Origin: Myxococcales bacterium UBA5297
GTDB taxonomy: Bacteria; Myxococcota; Myxococcia; Myxococcales; UBA5297
Length of the DNA: 15,424 nucleotides
Assembly: GCA_002408385.1 (NCBI GenBank)
Contig: DHSB01000075.1
Location: forward strand, 6,588 to 22,011
Direction of reading: 5' to 3'
Made by a program: the position numbers and the translations under genes. Under the pieces are notes generated by a model. That model did no database searches, was not told the DNA's origin, and saw only the letters and a list, made by a program, of their open reading frames with translations. Below, piece after piece: positions 8,655 through 15,346 of the stretch. Position 1 is the first letter of the stretch. Each line of letters opens with the position of its first letter.

Positions 8655-8698
8655 CCGTCGTGGACATGAGCCCGGCTGTGGAAGCGAGGCGTCGAAGC

Positions 8699-9628
8699 AT
8701 GGATCGCAAATCGATGGTGATACTCGGCGTGGTCTTCGGCGGCCTGTTCCTGGCGCTCTTCGGCTTTCTCGGCCTCGCCTTCGTCGCCATGAGCTCGGAG
8801 GACGGAGCGAGCTTCCGGCGCGGCGACGCGATCGGGGTGCTCGAGGTCAAGGGCGTCATCAGGTCGTCCGACGAGGCGCTCAAGCACCTGCGGCGCTTCG
8901 CCAAGGACCGCTCGGTCAAGGCGCTGCTCGTGCGCATCGAGTCGCCCGGCGGCGCGGTCGCCCCGTCGCAGGAGCTCTTCTCGGAGCTGCTCGAGCTGCG
9001 CAAGAAGATGCCGGTGGTCTGCTCGCTCGGAGACGTCGCGGCCTCGGGCGGCTTCTACATCGCCGCGGGCTGCCAGAAGATCGTCGCCAACCCCGGGACC
9101 CTGACCGGCTCCATCGGCGTGATCAGCCAGATGCCCTACCTCGGCGAGATCGCCGACGAGCTCGGCTTTCGGATGGTCACGATCAAGAGCGGCGCGCGCA
9201 AGGATGTGGGCAACCCGTTTCGCGAGATGACCGAGGAGGAGCGCGCCTACTACCAAGGCCTGATGGACGGCATCCACGAGCAGTTCATCGAGGCCATCGC
9301 CCAGGGCCGGGGCGTCGAGGCCGACAAGGTGCGCCCGGTCGCCGACGGACGAGTCTTCAGCGGCGCCGAAGCCCACGGCCTGGGCCTGGTCGACCAACTC
9401 GGCAACTTCAACGACGCGGTGCGGCTCGCGGCCGCCGAGGCGGGCATCGACGGCGAGCCCCGCCTGCAGTACCCGCCCGAGGAGAAGCCCTTCGACTTCG
9501 GCGGCATCTTCACCAAGGGCGGCCGCGCGCTCGCCCGCGGCGTCATCGAGGAGCTGTCGGCCGAGACGGGCGCGGCCTCGTCGATAACGGGTCCGGCCTA
9601 CCTGATGCCGCTGCCGATGCGCCAGTAA
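8699..9628 (+). CDS. sppA: SppA, signal peptide peptidase (S49 family, short form)
   Basis: 309 aa, the single-domain short form rather than the 67-kDa E. coli type. It is a membrane-anchored serine protease that degrades cleaved signal peptides and some membrane proteins. A transmembrane helix spans about residues 6-31, followed by the S49 protease domain on the outer face of the inner membrane. The catalytic Ser116 lies in DVAASGGFYIA and Lys168 in SGARKDVGNPF. Their 52-residue spacing equals that of Ser147/Lys199 in Bacillus subtilis SppA. The TGSIGVI motif is also typical. The start at 8699 is preferred (GAGG at 8686-8689, helix right at the N-terminus). ATG 8666 is possible, while a start at 8639 would lie inside the upstream terminator. 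It leads a probable operon with the HIT protein and lapB. No separate promoter is obvious. Confidence 0.93.
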   Translation: MDRKSMVILGVVFGGLFLALFGFLGLAFVAMSSEDGASFRRGDAIGVLEVKGVIRSSDEALKHLRRFAKDRSVKALLVRIESPGGAVAPSQELFSELLELRKKMPVVCSLGDVAASGGFYIAAGCQKIVANPGTLTGSIGVISQMPYLGEIADELGFRMVTIKSGARKDVGNPFREMTEEERAYYQGLMDGIHEQFIEAIAQGRGVEADKVRPVADGRVFSGAEAHGLGLVDQLGNFNDAVRLAAAEAGIDGEPRLQYPPEEKPFDFGGIFTKGGRALARGVIEELSAETGAASSITGPAYLMPLPMRQ

Positions 9629-9677
9629 ACCCTTCGGCCGCGGCCCCTCGCGGCGCGGCGGACTCGCGGAGGAGCAG

Positions 9678-10169
9678 ATGCAGACCCTGTGGGCGCCCTG
9701 GAGGATGGACTACATCCTCGGCAAGAAGGCCGAGGGCTGCATCTTCTGCCTCTTTCCCGCCGAGGAGCACGACGCGCAGAACCTGATCCTCGGGCGCACC
9801 CGCCACTCCTTCGTGATGCTCAACCGCTTCCCGTACAACAACGGGCACCTGATGGTGATCCCGCGGCACCACTGCTGCGACCTGCGCAAGCTCGACGACG
9901 AGCAGCTCCTCGATCTGCATCGGTTGCTGAGCACCAGCATCGACGTGCTCGCCCGCGCCGCCAACCCCGAGGGGCTCAACATCGGCATGAACCTCGGCAA
10001 GGTCGCCGGGGCGGGCATCGACGAGCACCTGCACTACCACCTCGTCCCGCGCTGGAACGGCGACACCAACTTCATGCCCGTGCTCGCCGAGACCCGGGTG
10101 ATGGTCGAGCACCTCGACGCGGCCTGGCAGCGGCTGCGGCCGCTCTTCGACGAGGCGCTCGGGGGCTGA
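9678..10169 (+). CDS. HIT-family nucleotide hydrolase/transferase
   Basis: 163 aa. The HIT signature HLHYHLVPRW occupies residues 117-126, with His119 the expected nucleophile that carries the nucleotidyl intermediate. YNNGHLMVIPRHH (residues 53-65) is the conserved nucleotide-binding strand. The N-terminal MQTLWAPWRMDYI and the CIFC pair (C21, C24, likely part of a zinc site) are typical of the bacterial Ap4A phosphorylase-like or AMP-transferring branch. It probably cleaves dinucleoside polyphosphates or adenylated compounds in the cytoplasm; the exact substrate cannot be read from the sequence. The start is well supported by GGAGGAG (9668-9674). The stop lies 6 bases before the lapB start, and 49 bases separate it from sppA, consistent with one transcript. 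Confidence 0.93.
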   Translation: MQTLWAPWRMDYILGKKAEGCIFCLFPAEEHDAQNLILGRTRHSFVMLNRFPYNNGHLMVIPRHHCCDLRKLDDEQLLDLHRLLSTSIDVLARAANPEGLNIGMNLGKVAGAGIDEHLHYHLVPRWNGDTNFMPVLAETRVMVEHLDAAWQRLRPLFDEALGG

Positions 10170-10175
10170 GGTCCG

Positions 10176-11306
10176 ATGGTCGAGGCGCTCATTCTCGTCG
10201 CCGCCGCGGTGCTCGCGGCGGGCATCTATTCGCTGCTGGCGCGCCGCCGGCGCGAGACCGACGCGGCCCGCGCCTACCTGCAGGGGTTTCGCTACATCCT
10301 CTCCGACGAGCCGGACGCCGCGCTCGAGCAGCTCACCCGCGCGGTCGAGGTGGACGCGCGCACGCTCGAGACCTACTTCGCCTTGGGCGCGCTCTTCCGG
10401 CGCACCGGCGAGCACGAGCGCGCGGTGCGCCTGCACCAGAACATGCTCCTGAAGACCGACCTCGCGCCGCGCCTGCGCCTGCAGATAGAGCTCGAGCTCG
10501 CCCTCGACTTCCAGCGCGCCGGCATGCTCGAGCGGGCGGCCGAGATCTACGAGAGGGTGACCGAGACCGAGCCGGGCTGGCGCGAGGCGCTGCTGCGGCT
10601 GCGCCAGGTGTACGAGGAGCAGCGCAACTTCGCCCGCGCGGCCGAGACGCAGGCCAGGCTGGTCGAGAGGTGCGACGGAACCCGCGCCATCCTCGCGCAC
10701 CTGCTCGCCGAGGCCGCGCTGGCCGAAGAGGACTCGGGCCTCGCCGCCCGCTTCGCCGAGAGGGCCGCCAGCGTGGACGCCGAGAGCGGGCACGCCTCGT
10801 TCGCGCTGGGCATGGTGCGACTTGGGCAGGGCAGGGCGAAGGAGGCGGTCGCCGCGCTCAAGCGGTGTTGCGAGCTCGAGCCGGAGCTCGCGCCCCGGGC
10901 CGCCGAGCCGCTCGTCGAGGCCGCGGGGGCCGGTCGCGCGGTCTCCTTCTTCAACTCGAGGCTGTCGGCCGCCGACCACCCCGCGACCCGCGTGGCGCTC
11001 GCCCGCTGCCTGCGCCATGCCGGCAGGGTCGAGGAGGCCACCGCGCAACTTCGCCGCGCGCTCGATCTCGACCCGCGCTACGTCGAGGCCCGGCTGACCC
11101 TGGGCCGGGCGCTGCTCGGGTCGAGCATGGGCGACGAGGCCCGGCGTGAGCTGGAGCGGTTGCTGGCCGCCTTCAGCACCCAGGAGTCGGGGTTCGCCTG
11201 CCGCACCTGCGGCCACGGCTACGGCGAGCTGCAGTTTCGCTGCACCCGGTGTCTGAACTGGGACACGGTCCGCCGGGTCGCGGCCGCCGCCCCCGAGGAG
11301 CGCTGA
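10176..11306 (+). CDS. lapB: LapB/YciM-like TPR protein with rubredoxin-type C-terminus
   Basis: 376 aa, close to E. coli LapB (389). An N-terminal membrane helix (about residues 3-21) is followed by RRRR and a cytoplasmic row of tetratricopeptide repeats (about 30-330), then a rubredoxin-like metal knuckle with C342-C345 and C356-C359 (CRTCG...CTRCLNWDTV). In E. coli LapB brings LpxC to FtsH protease, so setting LPS amount; the TPRs and rubredoxin domain are both needed. The same architecture here argues for an equivalent envelope regulator, though no lpxC or ftsH is in the window. GAGG (10168-10171) overlaps the stop of the HIT gene and lies 4 bases before ATG, so the two are probably coupled in translation. 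The name rests on architecture, not on a search. Confidence 0.87.
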   Translation: MVEALILVAAAVLAAGIYSLLARRRRETDAARAYLQGFRYILSDEPDAALEQLTRAVEVDARTLETYFALGALFRRTGEHERAVRLHQNMLLKTDLAPRLRLQIELELALDFQRAGMLERAAEIYERVTETEPGWREALLRLRQVYEEQRNFARAAETQARLVERCDGTRAILAHLLAEAALAEEDSGLAARFAERAASVDAESGHASFALGMVRLGQGRAKEAVAALKRCCELEPELAPRAAEPLVEAAGAGRAVSFFNSRLSAADHPATRVALARCLRHAGRVEEATAQLRRALDLDPRYVEARLTLGRALLGSSMGDEARRELERLLAAFSTQESGFACRTCGHGYGELQFRCTRCLNWDTVRRVAAAAPEER

Positions 11307-11325
11307 AAGAGGTGTCGAGCAGCCC

Positions 11326-11352
11326 GCCCGTCTCCTCCGATCGGCCCGAGCC
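11326..11352 (+). repeat. 27-bp direct repeat, left copy
   Basis: This shares 22 of 27 positions with 11476-11502, exactly 150 bases away. The common core is TCCTCCGA, flanked by GCCCG on the left and GAGCC on the right. The two copies bracket the pair of REP-like units. Confidence 0.5.
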
Positions 11353-11363
11353 CCCAGCTCCGG

Positions 11364-11413
11364 TCACCCTGAGCGTAGCCGCCGACGCGTCAGCGGCGGG
11401 GGCGGAGTCGAAG
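11364..11413 (+). repeat. REP-like repeat, copy 1 (long form)
   Basis: It begins TCACCCTGAGCG and ends GGAGTCGAAG. Between them GCCGC (11378-11382) pairs with GCGGC (11393-11397) around the palindrome GACGCGTC, giving a nearly perfect cruciform. It is the first of two head-to-tail copies in the lapB-argS gap. Confidence 0.7.
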
Positions 11414-11420
11414 ATCCCGC

Positions 11421-11472
11421 TCACCCTGAGCGACAGCCCCCGACGCGCGAGCTCCGGGGGCGGGTCGAAGGG
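11421..11472 (+). repeat. REP-like repeat, copy 2 (long form)
   Basis: It has the same flanks as copy 1 (TCACCCTGAGCG and GGGTCGAAGG), but its inner stem is different: GCCCCCG (11436-11442) with CGGGGGC (11455-11461), 7 bp. Pairing is kept while the sequence changes, as expected if the hairpin itself is what is selected or copied. Confidence 0.7.
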
Positions 11473-11475
11473 CCT

Positions 11476-11502
11476 GCCCGCGTCCTCCGAGCGGCGGGAG
11501 CC
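11476..11502 (+). repeat. 27-bp direct repeat, right copy
   Basis: This is the right partner of 11326-11352 (22 of 27 positions identical, 150 bases apart). Together they suggest a duplicated module of direct repeat plus REP unit, or the edges of an inserted segment. Confidence 0.5.
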
Positions 11503-11664
11503 TTGATTGCCGCGCGAGCCTCTTGTTCTGGCTCAAGGTGGCCGGGGCAGGCCGCGCGCGCTCGGGCCGCGCGGGCGGTGCCGCGGTCGAGGGATTCCCC
11601 GGCGCCTTTCGAGCGGCCAACCAGGCGAAGACAGGCCCGTTTTCCTCGGGTGCGGGCAAGTAAA

Positions 11665-11692
11665 TTGACGTGTCCCCGACCGCCCCTAAGAT
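11665..11692 (+). promoter_or_regulatory. promoter of argS
   Basis: TTGACG (11665-11670), a 16-base spacer and TAAGAT (11687-11692) make a near-consensus sigma-70-type promoter. Transcription would begin near 11699, giving a leader of roughly 20 bases. This excludes the upstream in-frame GTG at 11670 as the start of argS. Confidence 0.75.
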
Positions 11693-11706
11693 TCGGCGAC
11701 GGGGAG

Positions 11707-11711
11707 AGGAG
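11707..11711 (+). promoter_or_regulatory. ribosome binding site deciding the GTG start of argS
   Basis: AGGAG lies 6 bases before GTG 11718. With the promoter at 11665-11692 it fixes a GTG start and the usual short N-terminus MKEIAQQVI. Confidence 0.8.
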
Positions 11712-11717
11712 AGTGAC

Positions 11718-13550
11718 GTGAAGGAGATCGCCCAGCAGGTCATCGTTGCCACCCTTGCCCGTTGCGCCGAGCAGGGGTTGCTGCCCGCGCTCGAGGGTTC
11801 GGTGCCCGTCGAGGCGCCCAAGAACCCGGCGCACGGCGACTGGTCGTCGAACGTCGCGATGATGCTCGCCAAACCGGCCGGCAAGCCGCCGCGGGCGATC
11901 GCTCAGCTCCTGCTCGACAACCTGGTCGATCCGCAGAACGCGGTGCTCAAGGCCGAGATCGCCGGGCCGGGCTTCCTCAACCTCTGGATCCGGCCGCGCG
12001 TCTGGTTCGAGGGACTCGAGGCGGTGCTCGAGCAGGGCACGAAGTACGGCGAGTCGAGCGTGGGCGCGGGCGAGAAGGTGATGGTCGAGTACGTCTCGGC
12101 CAACCCCACCGGCCCGATGCACGTCGGCCACGGCCGCGGCGCGGTGGTCGGCGACGCCATCGCCGCGCTGCTCAAGGCCGCCGGCTGGGACGTGACCCGC
12201 GAGTACTACGTCAACGACGCCGGCGGGCAGGTCAAGCAGCTCGGCCGCGCCCTCTGGGTGCGCTACCGCGAGCAGTGCGGCATCCCTGTCCCCGAGCCCG
12301 AGCTGCCGCGGCCTCCCGAGGATCCGAAGACTCCGGACGAGAAGCGCCTGAAGAAGGAGTGGGACGAGGCGCGCGCCAAGATCCTGCCGTATCCCGGCGA
12401 GTACCTCATCGACGTCGCCAAGAGCTTCAAGGAGCAGCACGGCGAGAAGTGGATCGACGCCACGCCGGACGTCCAAGAGTCGCTCTTCACCGACTTCGCG
12501 ATGGAGAAGATGCTCGAGGTGATCAAGGGCGACCTCGCCGCACTCAACATCCATTTCGACTCCTGGTTCCGCGAGCGCACCCTGCACGAGCAGAAGGCCA
12601 TCGATCAGGCCGTCGCCACGCTCACCGCCAAGGGCGACATGTACCGCGGCATCCTGCCGCCGCCCAAGGACGCGGCCCACGCCGAAGACTACGAGCCGCG
12701 CGAGCAGCTCCTCTTCAAGGCGACCGCCTTCGGCGACGATCAGGATCGCCCGCTGCAGAAGTCCGACGGCAGCTACACCTACTTCGCGGCCGACATCGCC
12801 TACCACAAGAACAAGCTCGACCGTGGCTTCGGCTGGCTCATCGACGTCTGGGGCGCCGACCACGGCGGCTACGTCAAGCGGGTGAAGGCCGCGGTCAAGT
12901 CGCTGACCGGCCGCGACGCGCTCGACGTGGTGCTCGTGCAGATGGTCAACCTGGTCAAGGGCGGCCAGCCGTTCAAGATGAGCAAGCGCGCCGGCACCTT
13001 CGTCACCCTGCGCGACGTGGTCGAGGAGGCGGGCAAGGACGCGACGCGAGTGATGTTCCTGATGAAGCGCGCCGACGCCCAGCTCGAGTTCGACCTCGAC
13101 CTGGTCAAGAAGCAGACCCTCGAGAACCCGGTCTTCTACGTCCAGTACGGCCACGCGCGCTGCGCGAACATCTTCAAGCGCGCCAAGGAGGCCGGCTTCG
13201 AGCGGCCCGCGTTCGACGTCGAGCTGCTCGAGCGCAAGCTGACGCATCCGGACGAGCTCGACCTGGTCAAGCGCGTGCTGAGCTTCCCGTCGCTCGTCGA
13301 GTCGGCGGCCCGCGCGCGCGAGCCGCACCGGGTCGTCTTCTATGTCCAGGAGACCTCGGCCGCCTTCCAGTCCTTCTATACGAAGGGCAAGAAGCAACCC
13401 GAGCTGCGCGTCATCCGCCCGGACGAGCCGGAGCTGACCCGCGCGCGCCTGCTGCTGACGGCGAGCCTGCAGACCGTCTTCGCGAACGCGCTCGGGCTGT
13501 TGGGCGTGAGCGCGCCGGAGTGGATGGAGGTCCCCAAAGACCTCGAGTAG
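11718..13550 (+). CDS. argS: arginyl-tRNA synthetase
   Basis: 610 aa with a GTG start, a class I synthetase that charges tRNA-Arg in the cytoplasm. The N-terminal tRNA-binding (Arg-S additional) domain occupies about residues 1-95. The HIGH motif is HVGH at 135-138, within VSANPTGPMHVGHGRG. The KMSKS loop is KMSKR at 420-424, and the C-terminal helical DALR anticodon-binding domain covers about 490-610. A charged insertion rich in Pro, Glu and Lys (about residues 185-235) follows the first half of the catalytic domain, as in many proteobacterial and myxobacterial ArgS proteins. It has its own promoter and is followed 43 bases later by a SPOR-domain gene, an arrangement I recall from Geobacter and myxobacteria. 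No defects are seen. Confidence 0.97.
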   Translation: MKEIAQQVIVATLARCAEQGLLPALEGSVPVEAPKNPAHGDWSSNVAMMLAKPAGKPPRAIAQLLLDNLVDPQNAVLKAEIAGPGFLNLWIRPRVWFEGLEAVLEQGTKYGESSVGAGEKVMVEYVSANPTGPMHVGHGRGAVVGDAIAALLKAAGWDVTREYYVNDAGGQVKQLGRALWVRYREQCGIPVPEPELPRPPEDPKTPDEKRLKKEWDEARAKILPYPGEYLIDVAKSFKEQHGEKWIDATPDVQESLFTDFAMEKMLEVIKGDLAALNIHFDSWFRERTLHEQKAIDQAVATLTAKGDMYRGILPPPKDAAHAEDYEPREQLLFKATAFGDDQDRPLQKSDGSYTYFAADIAYHKNKLDRGFGWLIDVWGADHGGYVKRVKAAVKSLTGRDALDVVLVQMVNLVKGGQPFKMSKRAGTFVTLRDVVEEAGKDATRVMFLMKRADAQLEFDLDLVKKQTLENPVFYVQYGHARCANIFKRAKEAGFERPAFDVELLERKLTHPDELDLVKRVLSFPSLVESAARAREPHRVVFYVQETSAAFQSFYTKGKKQPELRVIRPDEPELTRARLLLTASLQTVFANALGLLGVSAPEWMEVPKDLE

Positions 13551-13593
13551 TCGCCTCGCCTTTTCGAGGAGGCCGGCGGGAAGGAAACGAGCC

Positions 13594-14289
13594 ATGCGCG
13601 AGACCCATCATCGCAACCGAGACAGGATCGACCTGCAGCTCGACAACCGGCAGATCGTGTCGTTCGTCATCGGCTCGCTCATCGTGCTGGGCGTCGTCTT
13701 CGCGCTGGGGGTGATGGTCGGCAAGCAGCTCGCCAGCGACGCCGCGCCCGTTGCCCAGGCGCTCGACCCTCTTGCCGCGATCGACGCTCAGGAGAAGGCG
13801 CTCGCCGACGCGGCGATCGAGGAGGCCGCCGCGCAGAAAGAGGCGGCCGAGGCGCTCACCTTCGCCCAGGAGCTGACCCGCCCCAAGGCGGTCGACCCGG
13901 TCATCGAGCCGACCAAGGGCGCCGCGCCCGCCGAGCCGACACGCGAAGAACGGGTCGCCAAGGCCGAGCCTGCCGCCGCGCCCGAGGAGCCGAAGAGCAA
14001 GGGCGGGCTCGCCGCTGCTTTCGAGAGGGTCGCGGCGAAGCCGTCCGGCAGCGGCTCGCTCACCGTGCAGATAGCCTCGCTGCCCAGCCGCGGCGACGCC
14101 GACAAGCTGGTCGACAAGCTCGCGGCCAAGGGCTTCGACGCCTACGTGGTCGCCGCCGACATCCCGGGCAAGGGCCAGTACTTTCGCGTCAAGGTCGGGG
14201 CCTTCGAGACTCGCGACGAGGCCAACCAGGCGCTCGCCGAGCTGAAGGAGAAGACCTCGATGGCGGGCATCGTCACCAACGCGCGCTGA
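13594..14289 (+). CDS. SPOR-domain membrane protein
   Basis: 231 aa. A short cytoplasmic N-terminus with charged residues is followed by one membrane helix (about 21-43), then an Ala/Glu-rich helical or coiled linker (about 58-92), a Pro/Ala/Glu-rich spacer, and a C-terminal SPOR domain (about 154-229, LTVQIASLPSRGDADKL...YFRVKVGAFETRDEANQAL). SPOR domains bind denuded peptidoglycan glycan strands and commonly bring proteins to the division septum, and the layout resembles FtsN or DedD. It probably acts in the periplasm in cell-wall remodelling at division; which one cannot be told from sequence. The start is supported by AAGGA (13581-13585), 8 bases upstream. It likely shares the argS transcript, as no promoter is evident in the 43-base gap. 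Confidence 0.92.
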   Translation: MRETHHRNRDRIDLQLDNRQIVSFVIGSLIVLGVVFALGVMVGKQLASDAAPVAQALDPLAAIDAQEKALADAAIEEAAAQKEAAEALTFAQELTRPKAVDPVIEPTKGAAPAEPTREERVAKAEPAAAPEEPKSKGGLAAAFERVAAKPSGSGSLTVQIASLPSRGDADKLVDKLAAKGFDAYVVAADIPGKGQYFRVKVGAFETRDEANQALAELKEKTSMAGIVTNAR

Positions 14290-14332
14290 GCGGGGTGGGG
14301 GGGGCGAAGGCGCCTCGCCTCGCGACAGCGGC

Positions 14333-14354
14333 CCCCTCGACAAGCTCGGGGTGA
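14333..14354 (-). repeat. REP-like repeat, copy 3 (short form)
   Basis: Read on the minus strand it is TCACCCCGAG, then CTTGTCGAGGGG, without the inner stem of the long copies. It lies between the SPOR gene and the cupin promoter, so all four copies in the window are intergenic. From memory this short form is widely dispersed in bacterial genomes. Confidence 0.6.
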
Positions 14355-14370
14355 CCGGCGGCAGGCTTTT

Positions 14371-14400
14371 TTCTTCGGGCGCGTCCCATCGTGCTAGAAA
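14371..14400 (+). promoter_or_regulatory. possible promoter of the cupin gene
   Basis: TAGAAA (14395-14400) lies in an extended TGCTAGAAA box, with a weak TTCTTC (14371-14376) 18 bases upstream at the end of a T-run. It resembles the TGCTACCT box before the lipoprotein gene at 4018. The start would be near 14407, with a leader of about 25 bases. Confidence 0.4.
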
Positions 14401-14431
14401 GCCCCCAGAGAGCCGACAACCGGAGAAGCCG

Positions 14432-14788
14432 ATGTCAAAACGCGTTGAGAAACCTTGGGGTTACGAGCTCATCTGGGCGCACACCGACCGCTACGTCGGC
14501 AAGATCCTTCACGTGCGCGAAGGCGAGAAGCTCTCGCTGCAGTACCACAGGGTCAAGGACGAGACGATTCACCTGCACAGCGGCCGGCTCCTGCTGGTGA
14601 CCGACGACGGCGAGGGGCTCATCGAGCGCGAGCTTGCCGTCGGCGAGAGCTTCCGCATCACGCCCAACACCAAGCACCGCATGATCGCCCTGAGCGACTG
14701 CGACATCCTCGAGGCCTCGACCCCGGAGCTCGACGACGTGGTGCGTCTCGAGGACAGCTACGGGCGCGAGGGGACGTCGAAGCCGTAG
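14432..14788 (+). CDS. small cupin, phosphomannose-isomerase type II-like
   Basis: 118 aa, a single cupin beta-barrel. VEKPWGYELIWAHTDRYVGK resembles the start of the isomerase half of the bifunctional ManC/AlgA proteins, here standing alone without the guanylyltransferase half. Likely metal ligands are Gln37, His39 and Glu44 (LQYHRVKDE) and His82 (PNTKH); an extra HLH lies at 47-49. It could isomerise mannose-6-phosphate and fructose-6-phosphate or another sugar phosphate, or merely bind a sugar. Stand-alone proteins of this type are often annotated only as cupins. ATG 14432 is chosen because GGAGA (14422-14426) lies 5 bases before it, and because the frame upstream is not protein-like and overlaps a REP copy. 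No sugar-nucleotide genes lie next to it, so its pathway is unclear. Confidence 0.85.
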   Translation: MSKRVEKPWGYELIWAHTDRYVGKILHVREGEKLSLQYHRVKDETIHLHSGRLLLVTDDGEGLIERELAVGESFRITPNTKHRMIALSDCDILEASTPELDDVVRLEDSYGREGTSKP

Positions 14789-14791
14789 GGA

Positions 14792-14826
14792 GTTGTGAGT
14801 TGTGAGTTGACGGTTGTGAGTCGACC
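14792..14826 (+). repeat. 7-bp tandem repeat (GTTGTGA)
   Basis: Five heptamers run head to tail from 14792: GTTGTGA, GTTGTGA, GTTGACG, GTTGTGA and GTCGACC. They begin 3 bases after the cupin stop codon. From memory this heptamer is a common simple repeat in many bacterial genomes and gives spurious frames rich in THNSQL when read on the other strand. Confidence 0.75.
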
Positions 14827-14914
14827 GTCGAAGCCGCAGGCAGCGCCCGCCGCTCCGGTTGTGGAACGCCGGTTCCGTCCAAGAACGGCAGTCCCGTGGG
14901 TTCTTCTGATCCCA

Positions 14915-15160
14915 AGAACGCGGCACGCCGGCGCTCGAGACGTTCGTGGCGCTCTAGAACGCGACTTACGGGCGCCAGAGGCTCTCTCTGGCTTCCAGAA
15001 CGCGATTGGCGGGCGCCAGAGGCGTTCTTTGACCGCCAGAACGCGATTGGCAGGCGCCAGAGGCGTTCTTTGACCGCCAGAACACGATTGGCGGGCGCCA
15101 GAGGCGTTCTTTGACCGCCAGAACACGATTGGCCGTCGGGAGGCGTGACTTCAGCCCTTC
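14915..15160. repeat. 41-bp tandem repeat array of dyad units
   Basis: Units begin at 14915, 14956, 14997, 15038, 15079 and 15120, exactly 41 bases apart, all starting AGAAC. The units at 14997, 15038 and 15079 are nearly identical (one or two changes), and the outer ones decay, the last degenerating after ATTGGC. Each good unit is an imperfect dyad: AGAACGC pairs with GCGTTCT and TGGC with GCCA around a GGGC loop, followed by the 9-base link TTGACCGCC. In the unit at 15079 the G-to-A change in the left arm would still give a G-U pair in RNA from the minus strand. There are no unique spacers, so it is not a CRISPR. It shows no coding sense. Confidence 0.85.
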
Positions 15161-15346
15161 AGTCCGTGACGGGCCGCCGGGAGAGGCGCTTCTCTGAGCG
15201 TAGGGGGTGATGGCCCGGACCCGGCGTCGTTGCCGCGACCCCGATTCCCGGAATCTCGGGGGCGAGCAAGCCCTCGGCGGCCGTGTCGGACGGATCACCT
15301 CCGGCGGCCAGCCAGGTCCACTTCCCCATCAGCCTTTCGGCCCCGG
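15161..15346. other. gene-free stretch between the tandem array and the right-edge repeats
   Basis: No credible gene is seen. A minus-strand frame (15159-15398) has no recognisable domain and begins inside the right-edge repeats. The stretch contains a 13-base odd palindrome, GATTCCCGGAATC (15243-15255), inside a CCC/GGG stem, but no T-run. Confidence 0.5.

Larger units (their letters stand above)
11307..11664. other. gene-free stretch between lapB and the argS promoter
   Basis: No open frame here has a plausible start and protein-like sequence. The stretch contains a 150-bp-spaced direct repeat pair enclosing two REP-like units. It also holds a hairpin, GAGCC (11516-11520) with GGCTC (11530-11534), extended by CCTT/AAGG, and a GC-rich alternating tract around 11550-11575. 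No T-run terminator follows lapB. Confidence 0.6.

Noticed and set aside
8639..8698. Start of sppA at 8639
   Set aside because: It lies inside the DUF507 terminator hairpin. The later ATG at 8699 has a ribosome site and puts the membrane helix at the N-terminus.
11670..11717. Upstream GTG at 11670 as the start of argS
   Set aside because: It lies within the promoter (overlapping the -35 to -10 region), lacks a ribosome site and adds residues not expected in ArgS. GTG 11718 has AGGAG at the right distance.
14291..14308. G-rich run after the SPOR gene as a G-quadruplex
   Set aside because: There are only two long G runs (four and eight G) in a GC-rich spacer; this is weak evidence and no regulatory context supports it.
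14915..15160. CRISPR array
   Set aside because: The 41-bp units abut without unique spacers, and similarity spans the whole unit; no cas gene is present.
14758..15298. Minus-strand open frames over the 41-bp array
   Set aside because: The repeat unit lacks stops in all three minus frames and its period is not a multiple of three, so open frames appear automatically. The predicted peptides are Arg/Pro-rich and rotate through frames.
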